A stretch of 64,000 bases of DNA, taken from contig NZ_VLLG01000004.1 in assembly GCF_007830125.1 (NCBI RefSeq), forward strand, positions 732,326 to 796,325. Direction: 5' to 3'. Position numbers and translations under genes: made by a program. Each line of letters starts with the position of its first letter. Position 1 is the first letter of the stretch. Positions 33,359 through 42,341 of the stretch are shown here, one piece after another. Below the pieces are notes generated by a model that saw nothing but the letters and a program-made list of their open reading frames with translations, made no database searches and was not told where the DNA came from. The stretch is from Chitinophaga japonensis. Lineage in GTDB: Bacteria; Bacteroidota; Bacteroidia; Chitinophagales; Chitinophagaceae.

Positions 33359-35635
33359 ATGGGAAAAGAATCAAATGACATCAGTAAATGCCCCTTCCAC
33401 AACGGCAGCCTGAAGCAGAATGTTGGCGGCGGCGGCACCAGGAACCGTGACTGGTGGCCCAACCAGCTAAAGCTGAATATCCTGCGACAGCACTCCTCTC
33501 TCTCCAACCCAATGGAGGAAGATTTCAACTATGTGGAAGCTTTTAAAAGCCTCGACCTGGAAGCAGTGAAAAAAGACCTGCATGCCCTCATGACCGACTC
33601 ACAGGACTGGTGGCCGGCAGACTTCGGGCATTATGGCCCCTTGTTCATCCGCATGGCATGGCATAGCGCGGGCACCTACCGCGTGGGAGATGGCCGTGGC
33701 GGCGCCGGCTCCGGCCAGCAACGTTTCGCCCCGCTGAATAGCTGGCCCGATAACGTAAGCCTCGATAAGGCCCGCAGGCTGCTCTGGCCTATCAAACAGA
33801 AATACGGCCGCAAAATTTCATGGGCAGACCTGATGATCCTTACCGGCAATGTGGCGCTGGAATCAATGGGTTTCAAGACATTTGGCTTTGCCGGCGGACG
33901 TGAAGACAAATGGGAAGCGGATGAAGATGTGTATTGGGGTGCAGAAACCACCTGGCTGGGCGGCGACCTGCGTTACGCTCATGGCTCCGAGGGAGTGCCG
34001 AAGGAACATGGCGTAGTTTCATCAGATGATGATGCTGACGGTCATATCCACTCTCGCAACCTGGAAAAACCGCTGGCTGCCGTGCAAATGGGGCTGATCT
34101 ATGTGAACCCCGAAGGCCCGGACGGAAACCCCGACCCTATTGCTGCCGCTAAAGATATCCGCGATACTTTTGGCCGCATGGCCATGAACGATGAGGAGAC
34201 CGTAGCCCTGATAGCCGGCGGGCATAGCTTCGGCAAGACCCATGGCGCTGCTCCTGCCACCCATGTAGGCAAGGAGCCGGAAGCGGCCGGCCTGGAACAG
34301 CAGGGCCTGGGCTGGAGCAACAGCTATGGCTCCGGTAAAGGCGCCGACACCATTACCAGCGGACTGGAAGTAATATGGACGAAAACACCCACCCAATGGA
34401 GCAATAATTTCTTCGAAAACCTGTTCGGTTTTGAATGGGAATTGACCAAAAGCCCCGCCGGCGCGCACCAGTGGGTAGCGAAAGATGCGGAAGGCATTAT
34501 CCCGGATGCGTATGATCCTTCCAAAAAACATCGCCCCACCATGCTTACCACCGACCTGTCTTTAAGACTGGACCCGGGGTTTGAGAAAATATCCAGGCGC
34601 TTCCTGGAAGATCCCGATGCATTTGCAGATGCTTTTGCCCGGGCATGGTTTAAATTAACGCACCGCGATATGGGGCCGCGTGCGCGCTACCTGGGCCCGG
34701 ACGTACCGGGGGAAGAACTGCTCTGGCAGGATCCGATTCCTGCTGTGGACCATGTATTGATAGATGAAACGGACATTGCCGCCCTGAAGGCAAAAGTACT
34801 GGCAGCCGGCCTGAGCGTGTCCGAGCTGGTTTCTACGGCATGGGCCTCCGCTTCTACCTTCCGCGGCTCCGACAAACGCGGTGGCGCCAATGGCGCCCGC
34901 ATCCGGCTGGCGCCTCAAAAAGACTGGCCGGTAAATAACCCGGCCCAGTTGCAAAAGGTATTGAATGTATTAGCAGGCATTCAAAAGGAATTCAATGATG
35001 CACAGTCAGGCGGTAAAAAGGTGTCCCTGGCAGACCTGATCGTGCTGGCCGGTTGCGCTGGCGTTGAAAAGGCGGCGAAAGATGCCGGGCATGCCGTTAC
35101 CGTTCCCTTTACACCCGGCCGCATGGATGCATCGCAGGAACAGACCGACGTGGAGTCTGTAGGCTACCTGGAGCCACTGGCTGACGGTTTCCGCAACTAC
35201 CGCAGGTCCGGCCTCCCCGTGTCTACCGAAGCATTGCTGATAGACAAAGCGCAGTTGCTCACGCTTTCCGCGCCTGAGCTGACCGTGCTGCTAGGCGGCA
35301 TGCGTGTGTTGAACACCAATTTTGATGGTTCCAGGCATGGCGTTTTCACCACACGCCCGGGCCAGCTTACGAATGATTTCTTTGTCAACCTGCTTGATAT
35401 GGGCACAGCGTGGAAAGCCATCACCGAGGACAAGGAACTGTATGAAGGCAGCGACCGCGCCACCGGCGCCATCAAATGGATAGGCACCCGTGCGGACCTC
35501 GTGTTTGGCTCCAATGCAGAGCTGAGGGCGATTGCAGAAGTGTACGGCAGCACCGATGGCCAGGATAAATTCGTGAAAGACTTTGTAGCGGCCTGGAATA
35601 AAGTGATGAACCTGGACAGGTTTGACCTGGTTTGA
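33359..35635 (+). CDS. katG: Catalase-peroxidase KatG
   Basis: It removes hydrogen peroxide by catalase and peroxidase activity and binds heme. The 758-residue protein has the usual two-domain duplication. In the active N-terminal domain the distal site RMAWHSAGTYR has Arg98, Trp101 and His102. GLIYVNPEGPDG holds the Tyr of the Met-Tyr-Trp adduct, and AGGHSFGKTHGA carries the proximal His region. The C-terminal half repeats the layout without the heme residues. Full length is standard. There is no signal peptide (MGKESNDISKCPF...), so it is cytoplasmic. It is transcribed alone and ends at a strong terminator. Confidence 0.98.
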   Translation: MGKESNDISKCPFHNGSLKQNVGGGGTRNRDWWPNQLKLNILRQHSSLSNPMEEDFNYVEAFKSLDLEAVKKDLHALMTDSQDWWPADFGHYGPLFIRMAWHSAGTYRVGDGRGGAGSGQQRFAPLNSWPDNVSLDKARRLLWPIKQKYGRKISWADLMILTGNVALESMGFKTFGFAGGREDKWEADEDVYWGAETTWLGGDLRYAHGSEGVPKEHGVVSSDDDADGHIHSRNLEKPLAAVQMGLIYVNPEGPDGNPDPIAAAKDIRDTFGRMAMNDEETVALIAGGHSFGKTHGAAPATHVGKEPEAAGLEQQGLGWSNSYGSGKGADTITSGLEVIWTKTPTQWSNNFFENLFGFEWELTKSPAGAHQWVAKDAEGIIPDAYDPSKKHRPTMLTTDLSLRLDPGFEKISRRFLEDPDAFADAFARAWFKLTHRDMGPRARYLGPDVPGEELLWQDPIPAVDHVLIDETDIAALKAKVLAAGLSVSELVSTAWASASTFRGSDKRGGANGARIRLAPQKDWPVNNPAQLQKVLNVLAGIQKEFNDAQSGGKKVSLADLIVLAGCAGVEKAAKDAGHAVTVPFTPGRMDASQEQTDVESVGYLEPLADGFRNYRRSGLPVSTEALLIDKAQLLTLSAPELTVLLGGMRVLNTNFDGSRHGVFTTRPGQLTNDFFVNLLDMGTAWKAITEDKELYEGSDRATGAIKWIGTRADLVFGSNAELRAIAEVYGSTDGQDKFVKDFVAAWNKVMNLDRFDLV

Positions 35636-35688
35636 TGGTAAGATTTAGCCAACGATAGCATACGGGAAGCCTGTAAACAGGCCACCGC

Positions 35689-35717
35689 AAAGGGCACCGG
35701 TATCCGGTGCCCTTTTT
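35689..35717. terminator. Bidirectional terminator between katG and the phosphotransferase gene
   Basis: The perfect 12-bp stem AAAGGGCACCGG (35689-35700) and CCGGTGCCCTTT (35704-35715) closes a 3-base loop. T-runs follow on the plus strand. It sits just before the stop of the convergent gene that ends at 35724. Confidence 0.9.
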
Positions 35718-35723
35718 GCGCTG

Positions 35724-38327
35724 CTACAGCACCTCCACATACCCTTCCGTTCCATGCACGCGGATCCTTTGCCCGTCTTTTATCAGTTTGGTGGCATTCT
35801 CCACTCCTACGATCGCCGGTAAGCCGTATTCCCGCGCAATCACGGCGCCATGGGTCATCAGCCCGCCTACTTCGGTCACCAGGCCCTTTATCGACAGGAA
35901 CAAAGGGGTCCAGCTCGGATCGGTAAAGGAGGTGACCAGTATGTCCCCCTCTTCCAGGTCGGCGTCCTCCATGTTCAGGATCACACGTGCCCTGCCTTCT
36001 ATAACGCCGGCAGAAACAGGCAGCCCCGCAATCGCCCCCTCCGGCAGGTCTTCCCGTTTATACTTCCCCGTAATGATCTCACCGTCGGAGGTGATCACAC
36101 GCGGCGGAGCCAGCTTTTCATATGATTTGAATGCATCCTTTCGTTGCCTGATAACCTGCTCATCCAGTTTGCCGCTGCGGAGCACTTCCCGCAGCTCTTC
36201 AAAATTCAGGTAGTATATATCCTCTTTGTCTTGCATAACGCCCGCTTGTACAAGTTGCGCGGCTTCCTTCAGTAAAGCCTGCTTGTAAATGAAGTAACGG
36301 CTGACAATCTCGTACTTGGGATATTCACGGTACCCCACCAGGTTCCGGACCAGGTCGATCATCCGTTTTGTATCTTTCGCTTTTTGCTCGCCATCCGGCA
36401 ATTGCTTCAGCCGCGCTAACAGCTCCTGTTCCTTTTTCAGGGCCTCCTGCCGCCCCAGCTCAAATTTCTGCCGGCTGGCGCCAGGCGCCTGGTTTTTAAT
36501 ATTACCGAGGATCAGGGGAATGAGGGTAGCCGGCTTTTCGCTCCAGCGGGGCTTGGTAATATCAATTTCCCCGGCGCATCGCATCCCGTACTTGCCGAGA
36601 TAAGTATAGATAGCGTCCCGGGCTTCCTGCCCGCCTTTAAACTTCGGCAGCTCCTCCAGGAAGTCATCATCTTTTACATGCTGTAAATACGCGATTATAT
36701 CCGGGTAAGGACGGATCACATCCGCCACATCCAATAGGGCCAGCCCCATTTCCGAAGTAATATTATGGGGCACAGATTGAGAAAACGTATCTGCAACGCT
36801 CTTTTCACCTAACCATTCGCTCATTTTCTCATTGATCCAGGATGCGGCATTCATCCCGGTCATGATCACGCCCAGACTCCGCGGATCAGATTGCCGGGGA
36901 TTGCCTTCCAGGATAAAATCGACCAGGGCCGGTCCTGATTTCGTTTGAATGTCACGCTTTAACTCCGATATGGATGCCTGGCTGCGTTGTATCAATTCAT
37001 CAACGATTGACGGGTCGTAATCATTCAATGCCTGGAAGTCCGCATGCGGGGCGCCTTTATTGCCTTTGCCTGCGGCCGGCTCTTTTTCATCAACGGGTAA
37101 CGATGGTATAAAATCTTCCCGCTCCAGGACGGTCGTCAGTGCGTCCCGGATAAGCGGATCAGATTTTCCCAGGACATTGATTATCATATTCCTGCCCGCA
37201 GGTGACGCCAGCTCCGGCGCAACATCTACAAACAATCTTCCGCCGGCTGTATACATGGACCGGGCGGCTGTTAACTGCCATACAGCAATTCCCAGCGGTT
37301 TCATGGGATCGGTCATCATTTGTTGATGGCCCACAGATACAAACACGTGGTTCTCCTGGTCATTTGTTTCAGGGATGGGGTATAAAGTGGTGATAGGCCG
37401 GCTCTGGACAATATAGAACGTACCATCCGCGAGGCACCATTCGATATCCTGCGGCTGGCCAAAATGAGCTTCGATCTTCCTGCCAATGCGGGCAAGCTGC
37501 AGTATCTGCTCATCCGTCAGCGCCTGCCGCTGCTGCCACTCCTGCGCAATCGCCTGTTCCTCCGTTCCGCCCCCTTCCAGGGCATATACAGCTCTTTGCT
37601 TGGCGGATACCTGCTTACCGATGATCCCGCCGTTACGTACCTTGTAGTTGTCTGCATTCACCAGGCCGCACACCAGGGCCTCGCCAAGACCAAAGCTGGC
37701 GTCAATGGACAGGACTTTCCTGTTGGAGGTCACCGGGTCTGCGGTAAACATGATCCCTGCTACCTCCGGGAAGATCATTTGCTGCACAACAACCGAGAGG
37801 TAGACCTTGTGATGATCGAAACCGTTTTGCATGCGGTATACCACCGCCCTGTCCGTATACAGCGACGCCCAGCATTTGCTGATATGCTGCAGCACGGCCT
37901 CCCTGCCGATAATGTTCAGGTACGTATCCTGCTGGCCCGCAAAGGATGCAGTCGGCAGGTCCTCCGCCGTAGCGCTGGACCGCACCGCGAAAGCAGTTTG
38001 CTCACCAAACTTTGCGAGGTAAGCGCCCACCGCTTCCGCTATGTTCCCGGAAATGGGTATTTGTTCGATGGTTGTACGGATCTTTGTACAGGTTTCACTA
38101 ATGCCTTTCCTGTTATCCGCTTTCAGCGCGGCCAACTGGTCCAGCAGAGCATTCAACACTTCACTGTTCCCGGTGATCACCTTATATGCTTCCGTAGTAA
38201 CGCAAAAGCCCCCGGGCACCTGCACCCCCTCAATCCGGGACAATTCCCCCAGGTTAGCGCCTTTGCCTCCTGCCAATGGCAGTTTTGTTCTATCGGTTTC
38301 CTGGAAACCTAATGTGTAAGTGCGCAT
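35724..38327 (-). CDS. rph: Rifamycin phosphotransferase-like (Rph family) / PEP-synthase-related enzyme
   Basis: The 867-residue protein has an N-terminal ATP-binding domain (LPLAGGKGANLGELS, AVRSSATAEDLPTASFAGQQ, RPITTLYP). A long middle domain follows, starting FVSVGHQQMMTDPMKPLG and AGGRLFVDVAPELA. The C-terminal phosphohistidine domain has the catalytic His in GGLMTHGAVIAREYG at residue 826, near the end. The classical PEP synthase would carry a further PEP-binding barrel after this point, and it is absent. This order and length (ATP domain, drug/substrate domain, His domain) match the rifampin phosphotransferases, which inactivate rifamycins by transferring the beta-phosphate of ATP. 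A distinct PEP-utilising function is possible. It is 21 bases downstream of a MarR gene. Confidence 0.8.
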   Translation of the reverse strand: MRTYTLGFQETDRTKLPLAGGKGANLGELSRIEGVQVPGGFCVTTEAYKVITGNSEVLNALLDQLAALKADNRKGISETCTKIRTTIEQIPISGNIAEAVGAYLAKFGEQTAFAVRSSATAEDLPTASFAGQQDTYLNIIGREAVLQHISKCWASLYTDRAVVYRMQNGFDHHKVYLSVVVQQMIFPEVAGIMFTADPVTSNRKVLSIDASFGLGEALVCGLVNADNYKVRNGGIIGKQVSAKQRAVYALEGGGTEEQAIAQEWQQRQALTDEQILQLARIGRKIEAHFGQPQDIEWCLADGTFYIVQSRPITTLYPIPETNDQENHVFVSVGHQQMMTDPMKPLGIAVWQLTAARSMYTAGGRLFVDVAPELASPAGRNMIINVLGKSDPLIRDALTTVLEREDFIPSLPVDEKEPAAGKGNKGAPHADFQALNDYDPSIVDELIQRSQASISELKRDIQTKSGPALVDFILEGNPRQSDPRSLGVIMTGMNAASWINEKMSEWLGEKSVADTFSQSVPHNITSEMGLALLDVADVIRPYPDIIAYLQHVKDDDFLEELPKFKGGQEARDAIYTYLGKYGMRCAGEIDITKPRWSEKPATLIPLILGNIKNQAPGASRQKFELGRQEALKKEQELLARLKQLPDGEQKAKDTKRMIDLVRNLVGYREYPKYEIVSRYFIYKQALLKEAAQLVQAGVMQDKEDIYYLNFEELREVLRSGKLDEQVIRQRKDAFKSYEKLAPPRVITSDGEIITGKYKREDLPEGAIAGLPVSAGVIEGRARVILNMEDADLEEGDILVTSFTDPSWTPLFLSIKGLVTEVGGLMTHGAVIAREYGLPAIVGVENATKLIKDGQRIRVHGTEGYVEVL

Positions 38328-38348
38328 GTTTTTATTTTTTAGTGATGA

Positions 38349-38804
38349 TTATTTTTCGTTGAGCTGGTTGGTAGTCTCCTGCATTATTTCAATGGCTTTT
38401 AGAAAATAGTTTTCAATCACCTTGAGCTGCCTGCTGGAAAAGGAAGCGATCAATTGCTCCGATTTGCGCCGGAATTCCTTATAAAGCGGTTCCATGAGCG
38501 CCATGATCTTTTTGGTGTCCGGCACAATGAGCACCTTCCGCCTGTCATCTTCCGCAAACTGTCTTTTCACCAGTTTTTTCTTTTCAAACCGGTCAATTAA
38601 CCCCGTAACAGCGCCCGTGGTCAGGCCTGTCAACTGGGCAAGCTCCCCTGCAGTCATTTGCCCTTTTTGTATCAAAAAGCCCAGGTACTTATGATCTGTG
38701 CCGGAAAGTCCCGCTTTTCGTGCAACAGTTTCGTGCATATGAATGGAGGTATATGCATATAGCTGGCTCAATTTTCTTATGGGTTTGATGGCATCGTCTT
38801 GCAT
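38349..38804 (-). CDS. MarR-family regulator of the phosphotransferase gene
   Basis: The 151-residue protein has the MarR winged helix: KYLGFLIQKGQMTAGELAQ, then LTTGAVTGLIDRFEKKKLVKR (recognition helix and wing) and the wing RQFAEDDRRKVLIV. The N- and C-terminal helices form the dimer. MarR proteins respond to small aromatic or drug-like ligands and repress nearby genes. It is the first gene of a two-gene unit with the Rph-like gene, and a near-perfect palindrome lies in front of it, as expected for autorepression. Confidence 0.93.
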   Translation of the reverse strand: MQDDAIKPIRKLSQLYAYTSIHMHETVARKAGLSGTDHKYLGFLIQKGQMTAGELAQLTGLTTGAVTGLIDRFEKKKLVKRQFAEDDRRKVLIVPDTKKIMALMEPLYKEFRRKSEQLIASFSSRQLKVIENYFLKAIEIMQETTNQLNEK

Positions 38805-38822
38805 AAAATATCTTATTAACTA

Positions 38823-38845
38823 ATTATCTTAGTTACTAAGATAAT
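38823..38845. promoter_or_regulatory. MarR operator, 11-bp perfect palindrome
   Basis: ATTATCTTAGT at 38823-38833 and ACTAAGATAAT at 38835-38845 are perfect inverted repeats around one T. It begins 19 bases before the MarR ATG. On the minus strand, TTTG (38858-38855) is 19 bases from TAACTAAG, so the palindrome covers the -7 region. The site is typical for MarR autorepression. Confidence 0.8.
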
Positions 38846-38930
38846 ATTATTTTACAAAACCAACGCTTTTTTTTGAAAAAAAATAAGACGGGAAGCTCAG
38901 CAGCTCTTAGCAACTGGTTACATCGGGTTT

Positions 38931-40211
38931 TTACTCAAAAAAGGGGACGCCTGGTATGGCGTATTTTTTCATGCTGCTTTCATTGATCTCCACCCCTATG
39001 CCGGGTTTATCGGATACGGTGATGAAGCTGTCTTTCACCCAGTCACCATCATAGGTAACAATTTCCTTGAACATGGGCTGGGTATGAAAATAAGATTGCC
39101 ATTCCATGATCATGAAGTTGGGAACAGATGCACAAACGTGGGCGCAGGCCATGGCGCCCAGGAAGGAAGCCACCATATGGGGAGCAAAAGGTATGTAATA
39201 CAAACCGGCCAGGTTGGCTATGCGCTGTCCTTCTCCCAGGCCGCCGCATTTCTGCAGGTCGGGCATGACGATATCCACTGCGCCGATCTCCAGCATTCTC
39301 CGGAAGCCATAGGCCAGGTAATGGTTCTCGCCGGCGCAGATGGGGGTGCTTGTTGATTCAGTGATCAGTTTATACGCCTCCACATTTTCGGCCGGTATCG
39401 GCTCTTCCAGCCACATCAGGTTCAACGGCTCCAGCCTTTTGGCAATGGTCTGCGCAGTCACCGCATCATACCGGCCGTGCATATCAGCACAGATGTCGAT
39501 AGTGGGACCTACCGCTTCGCGTGCGGCTGCTAACTGGTCGTACATGCGTTGCAGTTCAGCAGGGCTGGCAGTCCAGTTATACCAATCGTATTTATTGGGA
39601 TCATTGGCCTGGTCCAGGTCGAACTTGATGGCGTTAAAGCCCATATTCCTGGAGACCCTGGCCGCTTCGGCAAAGTCCTCCGGCCGGGGCAGGTTGCGCT
39701 GGTACAGGGCGGTATCGCAATACACGCGCACCTTATCGCGGAACTTGCCGCCCAGCAACTGGTATACCGGCAACCCCAGGGCTTTGCCTGCCAGGTCCCA
39801 CAGCGCCGATTCCACGGCCGACAACACGGCAATGTACATGCCGGACTGCGCCCCCTGGAAAAAACCTGATTTCCGGATGTCCTCGAACAGGCGATGCACA
39901 TTCAGCGGACTTTTCCCTTTGATACGTTCACCAAAATTCTTCACCAGGTAATAGGTGCCGGGAATGGCGTCCACACCTTCGCCACATCCCCAGATATCCT
40001 GGTTGGTATATATTTTTACGAACAGGCTGCCCCTGATATAACCGCATTTCAAATCGGTGATCTTCAGGTTGGAGGGGGAAGATGCTTTGGGGGTCCGGTC
40101 CACGGCCTGTTGATACCCCTGCCCGAAGGCCGATAAAGATGCCATTGGCGTCATTGCTGCCATTAAGGCCGCTTTGGATATAAATGATCTTCTGGAATTT
40201 GCTTTTGTCAT
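38931..40211 (-). CDS. Exported enolase-superfamily dehydratase (mandelate racemase/sugar-acid dehydratase type)
   Basis: The 426-residue enzyme belongs to the mandelate racemase subgroup. The catalytic segments are present: a Lys-x-Asp pair in NAIKFDLD (Lys196), the DxHGR motif in ICADMHGRYD (Asp243-His245), metal ligands in WLEEP (Glu269) and CAGENHY (Glu295), and the base His345 in FAPHMV. This pattern fits sugar-acid dehydratases such as galactonate dehydratase, which make 2-keto-3-deoxy acids. The N-terminus KANSRRSFISKAALMAA is a likely Tat signal, so the enzyme is probably exported, unlike most of the family. It is the last gene of a five-gene unit with AraC, FGGY kinase, BASS symporter and an RraA-like aldolase. 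Confidence 0.88.
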   Translation of the reverse strand: MTKANSRRSFISKAALMAAMTPMASLSAFGQGYQQAVDRTPKASSPSNLKITDLKCGYIRGSLFVKIYTNQDIWGCGEGVDAIPGTYYLVKNFGERIKGKSPLNVHRLFEDIRKSGFFQGAQSGMYIAVLSAVESALWDLAGKALGLPVYQLLGGKFRDKVRVYCDTALYQRNLPRPEDFAEAARVSRNMGFNAIKFDLDQANDPNKYDWYNWTASPAELQRMYDQLAAAREAVGPTIDICADMHGRYDAVTAQTIAKRLEPLNLMWLEEPIPAENVEAYKLITESTSTPICAGENHYLAYGFRRMLEIGAVDIVMPDLQKCGGLGEGQRIANLAGLYYIPFAPHMVASFLGAMACAHVCASVPNFMIMEWQSYFHTQPMFKEIVTYDGDWVKDSFITVSDKPGIGVEINESSMKKYAIPGVPFFE

Positions 40212-40230
40212 TGTGAGAGCTTTTTTAATG

Positions 40231-41178
40231 TTACCATGTTCTTTCTTTCAATAATTCCTGCACCTGGCTCCTGGATACCGGCAGGTCGTCTATATGATCA
40301 TTGAGCCATTTGGAGAAGTCCCTTTCTATTTCATCACTCCAGCGGGAATCGATCTGGCCGGGGGTGTACTTTCCCTCGCGCAGCCGCTGGTGACCGAACA
40401 TATCGCGCAGCCGTACGATCTCGGAGGTCCTCACCACCTTTTCCGCCAGGTGCGGCGGTATAAAGATCACGCCACCATCGCGCCCCAGCACCACATCTCC
40501 GGGCATTACGGTAGCCTTGCCAATGCGTGTAGGCTGATTGATGCCGATAAGGGTGGTGTTCAATTCACCATCGGGATTATTCAGGTGATGCGATGGATGA
40601 TAGCTGCGGAAGAACGAGGTAAAGGAGCCGATCTCTTTTAAGCCACTGATGTCACGGATAGCGCCATCGTACACGATCCCGTTGCCCGTTTTGGCGTAAA
40701 TGGAATTACCGAGGTTGTCCCCGATGGTAGGGCCGTCTTCATAGGCGTCGAACTGGTCCACCACGTACACATCGCGCTGCACCAGCAGGTCAATCGGCCA
40801 TGAATTCTGTGATTTCACCCTTTTATCCCGTACGCCAAACCGGTCAATTACGCGGTGTATGTCCGGGCGGCCAGGCATGAAGATGGCGGTGACCGCACGG
40901 CCTACCAGCACGCTGTCGGGGTTGATGGTCTTCCATTCACCATCGTACTGGTGCTTATAGTGCTCATTGCGCAATACTGCCCAGGCCTCTTCCAGCGTCA
41001 CCAGTTTCATGCGGTTCAGGATAGTATCGGGCACCCTGGGCCGGCCGTCGGGAAACCGGTCGCCTTTCCATTCGGGCGTCAGGGCGATGAGCTGTTCGCG
41101 GGTGATCTGCTGGCCTTGTGCTGCGCCGTACGCCAAAAACAGCAATACAGCCAGCAGCCAATATTTTGATCCTTGCAT
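40231..41178 (-). CDS. Exported RraA-like aldolase (HMG/CHA-aldolase family)
   Basis: The 315-residue protein has a cleavable signal (MQGSKYWLLAVLLFLAYGAA, start at 41178; a longer frame to 41223 is less likely). The RraA-like fold is seen from VGRAVTAIFMPGRPD and GDNLGNSIYAKTGNGIVYDG through GAIRDISGLKEIG to PGDVVLGRDGGVIFIP. RraA-family aldolases cleave 4-hydroxy-2-oxo acids to pyruvate, with a divalent metal. Co-location with a dehydratase of the mandelate racemase group suggests it cleaves the keto-deoxy sugar acid formed by that enzyme. The export signal is unusual for this family. Confidence 0.82.
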   Translation of the reverse strand: MQGSKYWLLAVLLFLAYGAAQGQQITREQLIALTPEWKGDRFPDGRPRVPDTILNRMKLVTLEEAWAVLRNEHYKHQYDGEWKTINPDSVLVGRAVTAIFMPGRPDIHRVIDRFGVRDKRVKSQNSWPIDLLVQRDVYVVDQFDAYEDGPTIGDNLGNSIYAKTGNGIVYDGAIRDISGLKEIGSFTSFFRSYHPSHHLNNPDGELNTTLIGINQPTRIGKATVMPGDVVLGRDGGVIFIPPHLAEKVVRTSEIVRLRDMFGHQRLREGKYTPGQIDSRWSDEIERDFSKWLNDHIDDLPVSRSQVQELLKERTW

Positions 41179-41225
41179 ATCAGTATATTTTTTTGAGAGG
41201 GTGATGAAAATGGAGTGTATCATTA

Positions 41226-42341
41226 TTAGCTGGTCACCGCCTGCGCCCGTTGCGTATTAGCTGCAGGCTGCTCATCGGGAGGATGGTTGTGCCACCAACT
41301 GGCTAGCGAAGAGCCGGTGATATTCATAACGGGGCCAAAGATCGCGGGCGCCAGTCCGGCTGTAGCCAGCTTGCCCATCGCCAGCGCCAGCCCCGAGGCC
41401 AGCCCGGCGTTCTGCATACCTACTTCAAGGGCAATGGTACGGCAGTCCCTTTCACGAAAACGCAGCAGCCTGGCCGACCAGTAGCCCAGGAAATAACCCA
41501 GCAAATTATGAAGGATGGTTGCCACCAGCAACAGGCTGCCTACCTGCAGGAGATTATCCCTCCCGGCCGCGGTAATGATGATCAGGATAATGGCAATACC
41601 GGCCATGGATACGAAAGGCATGGCCTTGTCGAGCCATTTGAATTTTCCATGTACCAGGTAATGAAAAGCCAGGCCGGCTACAACGGGAATGATCACGATC
41701 TTGGTAATATCCCATACCATCCCCCAGAAATTGATGTCCACGAAACTGCCGCCCAGCAGGCGCATGAGCAACGGCGTTAAAAAGGGCGCCACCATAGTGG
41801 AAATAGTGGTGACCGATACCGACAAAGCCAGGTTACCCCTGGCCAGGTAGCACATCACGTTGGAAGCAAGCCCGCTGGGACAGCAGCCTACCAGGATGAT
41901 GCCGGCGGCAATCTCACTGGGAAAATTAAACAGGTTGGCGATGCTAAACCCGATCAGCGGCATGATCATGTAATGGCATACGACTCCAACGATAATGCCC
42001 TTAGGCATGCTGATGACATTGGCAAAATCTTTCAGGCTCAATTCCGTACCCATGCCAAACATAATGATCTGCAGCAAGGGAATGATGAGGCCCGATAGCT
42101 TAAAACTGCCGATGCTCCTGAAGTGCTGGGGGTAATACATGGACAGGCTTACCACCGCCATGATCATTAAAGTGTAAGACATGCCTCTCAACAAGGCATG
42201 TTGCCGGAACGCCAGCGCCAGGCTTAAGAAGAACAAAAATAATATCCAGCCGCCCCATTGATGCTGCCGCTGCAGGGCCAGCACCATATAAATGACCAGG
42301 AAAACAGCCGATACGAGGTAGTAAAACGTGGAACGCTTCAT
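41226..42341 (-). CDS. Bile acid:sodium symporter (BASS) family transporter
   Basis: The 371-residue inner-membrane protein has about ten hydrophobic segments. The BASS hallmark is in IILVGCCPSGLASNVMCYLARGN with the Na-binding loop, and a second conserved region is IALEVGMQNAGLASGLAL. Members take up bile acids, pyruvate or keto acids with sodium. In this cluster it might import the acidic product of the exported dehydratase and aldolase. It overlaps the kinase gene by 4 bases (42338-42341), a translationally coupled junction. Confidence 0.9.
   Translation of the reverse strand: MKRSTFYYLVSAVFLVIYMVLALQRQHQWGGWILFLFFLSLALAFRQHALLRGMSYTLMIMAVVSLSMYYPQHFRSIGSFKLSGLIIPLLQIIMFGMGTELSLKDFANVISMPKGIIVGVVCHYMIMPLIGFSIANLFNFPSEIAAGIILVGCCPSGLASNVMCYLARGNLALSVSVTTISTMVAPFLTPLLMRLLGGSFVDINFWGMVWDITKIVIIPVVAGLAFHYLVHGKFKWLDKAMPFVSMAGIAIILIIITAAGRDNLLQVGSLLLVATILHNLLGYFLGYWSARLLRFRERDCRTIALEVGMQNAGLASGLALAMGKLATAGLAPAIFGPVMNITGSSLASWWHNHPPDEQPAANTQRAQAVTS

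Noticed and set aside
37464..38312. A 282-codon frame opposite the Rph-like gene
   Set aside because: It is antisense to the conserved ATP-binding domain of the Rph-like gene, and its translation shows no protein features.
35724..38327. Classical phosphoenolpyruvate synthase (ppsA)
   Set aside because: The PEP-binding barrel after the phosphohistidine domain is absent, and the catalytic His is only about 40 residues from the end.
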